Shown here piece by piece: positions 56,666 to 64,000 of a stretch of 64,000 nt of DNA. Source of the stretch: Saposhnikovia divaricata (taxonomy: Eukaryota > Streptophyta > Magnoliopsida > Apiales > Apiaceae); NCBI GenBank assembly GCA_036435485.1, contig CM071597.1:146999647-147063646 (forward strand), in the 5' to 3' direction. Below the pieces are notes generated by a model that was not told the origin of the DNA, did not search any database, and saw nothing but the letters and a program-made list of their open reading frames with translations. The translations under genes and the position numbers were made by a program. The first letter of the stretch is position 1. The number at the start of each line of letters is the position of its first letter.

Positions 56666-57118
56666 GGCTATTTCTGCATACCATGAATAACACAAATCAG
56701 ACAATGTATAAATTCAATGTGTTCAAAAAAACCCCAAATAATAAACATATTAAAAACCCCCAAATCATAAACATATTAAAAACCCCCAAATCATAAACAT
56801 ATTAAAAAACAGGGCATATCATATCAAACCAGGGCATGTCATACAAAAAAATTCAATTAACTTATATATAACTATATGCATGCATATAGCAGCTGTACAC
56901 AACACAAATCAGACCATGTATAAATTCAATGTGTTCAAAAGAAAAACATGCAACCCCATAGCAGATCTTAAAAAACATTTTAAAAAAACCAATTGTTGAG
57001 ACCAAAATCAGGGCATATCATATCAAATAAGGGCATATCATATAAAAAAAATCAATTAACTACTACATAACTATATGCATGTATATAGTCAGTGTACACA
57101 ACACAGATATTCACCAAA

Positions 57119-57330
57119 GTAAAAGAGAGAGATGGAAGGGGGAAAGAGTGAGAGAGAGATAGTGAAGGGAGAGAGACTGATAGAGAGAAAGACGTATATA
57201 TAGAGACTTAGAGAGAGAGAGAGGGAGATAGATCTTACCAAGAGAGTACCGAGAGAGAGAGAGAGAGGGAATTGACAGAGAGAGGGAGTTGAGAGAGAGT
57301 ATGGTGGAGTGAGATGCATGGAGAGAGTAT
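57119..57330 (-). promoter_or_regulatory. CT-rich leader and TATA-like site of the TNP1-like/Ulp1 gene
   Basis: Read on the minus strand this is a long CT-repeat region (GA repeats on the plus strand) with TCTATATATACG at about 57193-57204. It lies 450-650 bp upstream of the start codon at 56665. CT-rich leaders near TATA boxes are common in plant genes, so this may be the promoter and 5' UTR. Confidence 0.4.
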
Positions 57331-57479
57331 GGTGGAGTGAGAAAGATGAGTGCTTTGACTTAATTGAAATTAGGGATTGTAATGAAATAAAAGGGGGGAA
57401 ATAGGACGGGGGAAGGGAAAATTGGAGTTTAAGTTTAAGGGGGAAATGAAATTGGGTTATGTTATTAAAAATTAATGTA

Positions 57480-58875
57480 AAGAAAATTTATCAACGGTTA
57501 AACATGATTTTTTTTTAGAAAAAAATTTGGACGATCCAACTGTACGGGAAAACATGATGTGTACGAATGATGTTAGAAAAAACAATTTTTCCCAACGATC
57601 CAATCGTACGAATGATGTTATATAGTGATTTTTCAATTTAGTGATGTGTACGAAAAATTAGAAAAAAAACGAACATCTTGTATGCAATTTTAATGGTCAA
57701 CTATAAAAGTACTACTTGGTCAAACTATTATAATGTTCGGATAATATTTTTTTAAAATTTTTTTTTGACGATCCAACCGTATGGATGATGTTATATACCA
57801 ATTTTAGTGAGGTGTACAAAAAGTTAGAAAAATAAATCATTCTTGTGAGTGTTTATCATCTAAACCCGCCAAATGTCCTACTACTTCGAACTAGTGCCGT
57901 ACCGATTGAACATGATCCATTTTTTTAAATTTTTTCCCAACGATCCAATCGTACGGATGATGTTATATAGTGATTTTAGTGATGTGTACGAAAAATTAGA
58001 AAAAAACGAATCATTCTTATATGCAATTTTAATGGTCAACTATCAAAGTACTACTTGGTCAAACTATTATAATGTTCGGATAATATTTTTTTAAAAATTT
58101 TTTTTGACGATCCAACCGTACGGATGATGTTATATACCAATTTTAGTGAGGTGTACAAAAAGTTAGAAAAATAAATCATTCTTGTGAGTGTTTATCATCT
58201 AAACCCGTCAAATGTCCTACTACTTCGAACTAGTGCCGTACCGATTGAACATGTTCCATTTTTTTAAATTTTTTCCCCAACGATCCAATCGTACGGATGA
58301 TGTTATATAGTGATTTTAGTGATGTGTACGAAAAATTAGAAAAAAACGAATCATTCTTGTATGCAATTTTAATGGTCAACTATCAAAGTACTACTTGGTC
58401 AAACTATATAATGTTCAGATAATATTTTTTTTAAATTTTTTTTTTTGACGATCCAACCGTACGGATGATGTTATATACCAATTTTAGTGAGGTGTACAAA
58501 AAGTTAGAAAAATAAATCATTCTTGTGAGTGTTTATCATCTAAACCCGCCAAATGTCCTACTACTTCAAACTAGTGCCGTACCGATTGAACATGATCCAT
58601 TTTTTTTAATTTTTTTCCCAACGATCCAATCGTACGGATGATGTTATATAGTGATTTTAGTGATGTGTGCGAAAAATTAGAAAAAAACGAATCATTCTTG
58701 TATGCAATTTTAATGGTCAACTATCAAAGTACTATTTGGTCAAACTATTATAATGTTCGGATAATATTTTTTTAAATTTTTTTTTTTGACGATCCAACCG
58801 TATGGATGATGTTATATACCAATTTTAGTGAGGTGTACAAAAAGTTAGAAAAATAAATCATTCTTGTGAGGGTTT
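57480..58875. repeat. ~340-bp tandem repeats in the divergent spacer
   Basis: ACCGATTGAACATG occurs at 57901, 58240 and 58581 (339 and 341 bp apart). Each unit has two related halves beginning ACGATCCAATCGTACGGATG or ACGATCCAACCGTACGGATG, so there is also a half-unit structure. About four units are present. They lie between the two divergent CACTA genes, about 1 kb from each start codon. Confidence 0.92.
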
Positions 58876-59906
58876 ATTACCATAAATATTAATTTTATCC
58901 AATTTTTCAAAATCAAATAAAATGCACCAAATCAAATAAAACCAATTTATTAATGTAAATTAAATGCACCTGCATATCATTGTCTGAACGAAGACAAAGC
59001 TAAACCCATTGTTCTAGCCGCCATTCTCAAAATTTCCAATCCCTCCCATTTCATTCCATCCCTCCCGGCTAATTTTCAATTTCAATCCCCCCTTTTTATC
59101 CCTCCCAACTCTCTGAAATTTTCAATTTCAATTCCCCCCAGTTTCAATTTCAATTCCCCTCATTTTCAATCTTCAATTTTGTGAAGACTACAGGCCTGCA
59201 TAAGCCATCTCTTAGGTATTTACAAAGGTATGAATAGATTGTTGGTGTTCTACTTAAATTTACAGAGGTATTAATTTGTGTACTTTGTTTGTTTGTGTGA
59301 TTGTTGGTGTTCTACTTAAATTGTCTTAAATTGTCTTTCAATTTCAATCCCCCCTTTGCTGTCTTCACTGTGCTCTGTCTTAGGTTTATTTACAAAGGTA
59401 TGAATAGATTGTTTGTGTGTTTCTTGATAATATGTGACTATTGAATTCATGTAAACACTAATGGCTCGATAAGATTACTTGGGAGGTGTTTGGTTTAATG
59501 TTACTGGATCTTTAATCGATTTTTTTGTTGTTGTTTGGAAGAGAAATGTATGTTCATTCTGCTTCTCCCTCATTCCTATTCTTACTGTTATTGCCATCAA
59601 CAATTCAAGCATCCCCTCAATGCCAAACTATGCCATAAGTCATCATTTTCCTTGAAGTAAAATTTTTTTACATTGACTAATGGTTTCTTGTAAAGATAAT
59701 AAAGTACTAGAAATTCATCTAATGTTGTTTGCGTATGTTATACAAATTGCTTATTAGATAAATAAAATAATGTTGTTTGCATATGTTATACAAATTGCTT
59801 ATTAGATACATTTATTTAATTTAATCTAACCAGCAAGGGTTAACATATTTACTATTATATTAAGATTTTATGCTTCTGCAAATGAAGGTGTCAAAACTCA
59901 AAAAAG
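58876..59906 (+). other. Upstream region of the tnp2 gene
   Basis: No coding. CT-rich, leader-like DNA with repeated TTTCAATTTCAATTCCCCC phrases at 59080-59360, followed by a duplicated TTTACAAAGGTATGAATAGATTG (59218 and 59390, written in part) that contains a possible splice donor. A 5' UTR with introns is plausible. Confidence 0.35.
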
Positions 59907-62900
59907 ATGGGCAGGTCTTGGATGAGGGCTGATAGGAGAAGTAAAGAGTTCCAAAGAGGAGTTGAAGAATTGTTGCTGTTTGCCTTTGAAAACGAACAGG
60001 ATGAAGATAAAATTAGTTGCCCATGTTTAAGATGCGCACATAGTAAATCATGGAATGCTCGAACAGTAAGGGACCATCTCTTTCTAAATGGTATCGATGA
60101 GACCTACACGACTTGGATTTGGCACGGGGAGTTAAATAGAGAAGAAGAGAGTCAGCATGCCAGTGCTGAAGAGCCCAACACGTCAGAATCTGTGGATCAA
60201 ATGCCATTTGAAACAGAGAATAGTGATGGAGATGATGCGGTTTCACTGGAATCCTCAGATTTCTTGAACCATGCCCAACACTTTTCCTAAGTCGGAGGCA
60301 TTAGTATAGTTCTATAACATGAAAGCAAAACATCAAATGTCTGATGGTTGTTTCTCTGAAATTCTACTTCTGGTTGGGTCAATGCTTCCGGAGGGCAACA
60401 CTTTTCCTTCTTCGTTCAGTGAAGCTAAGAAAACCTTGTGTGCTTTAGGAATGGATTATGAAAAAATACATGTTTGTCCGAATGACTGTCTACTATACCG
60501 TGGAGAAAGAGATGAAGATGAAACGAGGTGCCGCATTTGTCAAGTATCTAGATGGAAGTTGAATAAAAAAGGAGATGAAATGGAAGGGGTTCCTGCCAAA
60601 GTTTTATGGTATTTTCCGCTAATACCACGTTTGAGGAATCTGTTTAGTTCACCTCAAACTGCCAAAGACCTGACTTAGCATGACACAGAGCGTATCAAAG
60701 ATGACAAAATGAGGCATCCGGCAGATTCAAAAACATGGAAGGAAGTTGACACGAAGTGGCCGGAGTTTGCTGCGGATTCAAGAAACTTACGTTTTGCTTT
60801 ATCATCCGATGGATTCAATCCTTTCCACGGTACAAATATCGATTACTCTTGTTGGCCAGTTTTGATGACAGTTTACAATCTTCCACCGTGGCTTTGTATG
60901 AAGAGAAAATATATTATGCTATGTTTATTGATATCCGAACCAACTCAACCCGGTAATGATATTGACGTGTTTCTTCAACCGCTTATGGAAGATTTACAAA
61001 ATTTTGATAACACGGTTGAAAAGGAAATTGCTCCAGTTCCATTAACTGGAGAGGAAGTGCTTAAAAGAGTACAACATTTGAAGGGCCATGTCTACGGTAA
61101 GACACAAGGCCAACCTAGATTGAAGAAAGGTGATGATCGGCCTGTTTGGAAGAAGGTTTCCATTTTCTTTGAACTTGAGTATTGGAAGTTTCTGCCGGTT
61201 AGGCATGTTCTCGATGTGATGCACATCGAAAAGAATATATGTGAAGCATTACTCGGTACCATGCTTAATATACCAAAGAAAACAAAAGACAAGGAATCTG
61301 TCCGTATTGATATGGCTGAAATGGGAATAAGAACAGAGCTGAGGCCTAAAACTCCGGGGAAAAAGGAGAAGTTACCATTGGCATCTTGGAATTTAACTCA
61401 TTCTGAAAAAAAAGTTGTTTCCTCGTCCTTTCTTGGAATGAAACTGCCCGATGGTTTTTGTTCCAGTATTAGGAGTCTAGTTTCAATGGAAACTCTTCAA
61501 CTTACTGGAATGAAATCTCATGACTGCCATATGATCTTGCATCACTTACTCCCAATTGCAATTCGTTCATCGCTGCAGAAACAAGTTAGAGACACTGTTA
61601 TTAGATTTTGCCTCTTCTTCAACGCAAATTGCAGTAAAGTTATTGAGGTTGATAAGTTGGAGAAAATGCAATCCCAGTTGGTAGTAACTTTATGCCAGTT
61701 TGAAAAATACTTCCCCCCTTCCTTGCTTGATTTAATGTTTCATCTCTTCGTGCATCTTGTACGAGAATTTGAGCTTTGCGGACCAATTTTTCTTAGATGG
61801 ATGTATCCTTTTGAGAGATATATGAAGACATTCAAGGGATATATAAGAAATCGGGCTCGTGCAGAAGGTTGCATCGCCGAGGCCTACATTGCAAAAGAGG
61901 CCGTTGAGTGTTTGGTGAAGCATGACGAAGCAACTATTGGAGTACCAAAAAATGGTAGGCATAGGCAGGATGGGATTTGTAGGCCATTATCTGGTGCGAC
62001 GATTATTACCCCGAGCAACACTGATTTGCACTTGGCACATTTATGTGTTCTACAAAATACCACAGTTGTTAGGCCATATTTTGAGTAAGTCATGAATGAA
62101 ATTACTCTTTTTTTTAATGTCCATCATTTTCTGCATGCACTTATTTTCTGCACTATTTTTGGATGCAGTGAACACATGGCATTTTTAATGACCAAGTATC
62201 CGGAACATGAAAATGATGAAATGTGGCTAAAGAACAAGCAAAATGAGACATTCCCAAGATGGTTTAAAGAAAAGGTATTATGTGTGTTTAATACTACTTT
62301 TGTAGGATTTAACTACTCCTTAGCTATTATAAATCATTTTACAACATGTATGTTTTTTTTTTGGAAGATCGCTTCAGATTTGCTTGATGACAAAGAGGTG
62401 TCGCAGGAGATACGATGGATTGCAGATGAGCCCAACAAGGATGTTCCTACATTTAGCGGCTATAAAATGGATGGTGTTACATTTAGTACCAAGGATCGTG
62501 ATGATACACGTCAAGTTCAATGCAGCGGTGTGTGTGTAGAAGCCGATACAATGGTTGTGCAGGGTAAGGATCAAAACATTGAGCACACTTCACATACATT
62601 TTATGGAGTTATAACCAGTATATGGGAGTTGGACTATAACAATTTTAGGGTCCCTATTTTTCGTTGCAAGTGGGTAGATATGAACAAGGGGATAAAGGTG
62701 GATGACTTGGGATATACATTGGTAAATTTGAATAGGTTAGGTTTTTTGAATGATCCTTTTGTGTTAGCAAAGCACGTTAAACAAGTTTGTTACATCGACG
62801 ACCCTCTTGATAAATTATGGTCCGTGGTATTGAAATTACCCGAGAGAAAGTACCATGAAGACAACGATGATGAAAATGAGGGATCCGTCGAAGTAGAACT

Positions 62901-63003
62901 TGAGAATGACTTTTTTGTGCCCAACTTACCGGATGTTGATTTACTCGATGAGGACATGCCTAGTTACATGCGAGATGTTGATGAATTAATTCAACTTTCG
63001 TGA
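59907..63003 (+). pseudogene. CACTA tnp2 transposase, three exons
   Basis: Starts MGRSWMRADRRSKEF, the transposase-associated domain, with ISCPCLRCAHS and TTWIWHGE. A frameshift near 60250-60290 leads to MSDGCFSEILLLVGSMLPEG, LLYRGERDEDETRCRICQ and PPWLCMKRKYIMLCLLI. A TAG at 60676 replaces a Trp codon. The tnp2 domain then jumps from NDIDVFLQPLMEDL to FDNTVEKEIAPVPLTGEEVL and continues VRHVLDVMHIEKNICEALLG. A domain like DUF4218 follows (MKSHDCHMILHHLLPIAIR, FLRWMYPFERYMKTFKGYI). Introns 62085-62168 and 62275-62367 precede the DUF4216-like end (TFYGVITSIWELDY, VPIFRCKWVDM). The enzyme would cut and join CACTA ends. Confidence 0.88.
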
Positions 63004-63614
63004 TGATGTTAATTAATTTGCGTACTTTGAATTTCAAAATGTTGTAACAGATTATAACTTTGGTTTGCTATAATTTATGGTTGGTTTGTTTGCTGATCTT
63101 CATGGCTGCTTGGTTTGCTATACTTGATGGTTTGATTTGGCCATAGTTTGGCAGGTTTGCTCACTTCCTGTTAATTTTTTTTTTTTTGCATTAAATCAGA
63201 CAACGGTTTCCAACAAACAAAAAAATGTATAAAACAAACACATACAACACAATGCACAGACCGTTGTCTTATTTTAACAACGGTTATAAGACCATTGTCT
63301 GATAGATTTGTAGACAACGCTTGCTTAAACCATTGTGTGAATCATGCAGCGGTTTATAAACGTTGTCTCAACAGAGATCAGACAATGTTCGTAAAAACAG
63401 TTGTGCAACCTTACTCGTCTTTACAACACCACATTGCAAAAGCCATTGTCTGAATCAATTTACTAGACAACGTTTTTAACCCGTTGTAGGGTACCTGGAT
63501 GACACAATACTTTTCTGAAGTTACAAAAAAACCGTTGTCTCTTAATTCCAAACAATGCTTTTTCGTCCGAGCGTTGTCTGATGAGTGTTGTCTGATTGCG
63601 ATTTTCTTGTAGTG

Positions 63615-64000
63615 ATTGTATGCATTCCTGTTCTCAATTCATATTGTTATACTTGTTCCTTGATTGTTGTTCGCTTCTAAGCTAGATAGATAACGTATCA
63701 GTTATAAGCCGGTTCTTGATAAGTCCCTTAGAGAAGGGCATATATATCGTATTCATTGATTATAGACCAGGAGTCAGTACTTCCCGATACATCGTAACTA
63801 CTTTCGAGGGAAATATTTAAGTAAATAATTTCCATTATTTGGTTGACGAATATTATTTTGAATATTCGTCCGAGATTATTTAATTAACGATCATTACTTC
63901 AGATATTTATTTGAACGTTATCTATTCAATGAATATTATTTTTCAATATTCATTCAAAGTCGACTCATTTATCGAATATTATTTCGAATATTCCTTTAAA
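63615..64000. other. AT-rich DNA beyond the CACTA end
   Basis: No gene. 63830-64000 repeats GAATATTATTT and ATATTCGTCC-like phrases, partly palindromic (GAATATTATTTCGAATATTC). It may be part of another repeat that continues outside the window. Confidence 0.4.

Larger units (their letters stand above)
51976..63614. mobile_element. Large CACTA element with both gene types
   Basis: Left end CACTACAAGGAAAA, right end TTTTCTTGTAGTG. Subterminal arrays of TTGTCTGA/GACAACG-type motifs run from 51990 to 52770 and from 63190 to 63600. It encodes a tnp2 transposase (plus strand, 59907-63003) and a TNP1-like/Ulp1 gene (minus strand, 53132-56665), divergently arranged across tandem repeats. The flanking triplets (TGA on the left, ATT on the right) do not match, so the duplication is lost or the element was rearranged. 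Both genes have stops, so it is no longer autonomous. Confidence 0.85.

Noticed and set aside
57480..58875. Centromeric satellite DNA
   Set aside because: Only about four units are present, confined to the spacer between two CACTA genes; no long array is seen.

Overview
This window looks like nuclear intergenic DNA from a seed plant, most likely a eudicot with a large, repeat-rich genome. It is AT-rich and holds Copia, Athila and Tat LTR retrotransposons, CACTA, Mutator-like, Stowaway and Helitron-like DNA transposons, and broken exons of plant genes. I found no intact host gene. Almost every coding stretch belongs to a transposon or is a gene fragment carried by one.

Layout. 1-1822: the end of a Helitron-like element with a Mutator-like element inside (594-1456). 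3468-10792: a degenerate Copia element with a second element of the same family inserted in reverse (4460-8131). 11234-15070: a CACTA element carrying exons like PLAA/Ufd3 and DIS3/RRP44. 16027-31991: a CACTA element split by an Athila element (17695-24548) and a Tat element (25123-30973); a small Mutator-like MITE sits on its right end. 32541-48819: a full-length but mutated Tat element on the minus strand, split by a third CACTA (33931-39663) that carries endo-beta-mannanase exons. 49973-51975: the left end of a fourth CACTA with BEACH-domain and Alfin-like exon fragments. 51976-63614: a fifth CACTA with both its genes, a tnp2 transposase on the plus strand and a TNP1-like/Ulp1-protease gene on the minus strand, divergent across a 340-bp tandem array.

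Most insertions are supported by matching terminal sequences and target-site duplications, so order can be read: CACTA 16027-31991 is older than the Athila, Tat and MITE in it; Tat 32541-48819 is older than CACTA 33931-39663.

The most interesting points are: (i) both Tat elements keep an antisense gene with its own TATA box and introns, and each has a 77-78 bp tandem array upstream of that promoter, with unrelated repeat sequence; (ii) the ten-exon TNP1-like/Ulp1 gene and its divergent partner; (iii) three CACTA elements carrying exon fragments of five different plant genes, all mainly on the minus strand. Protein identities come from remembered family motifs, not from searches.
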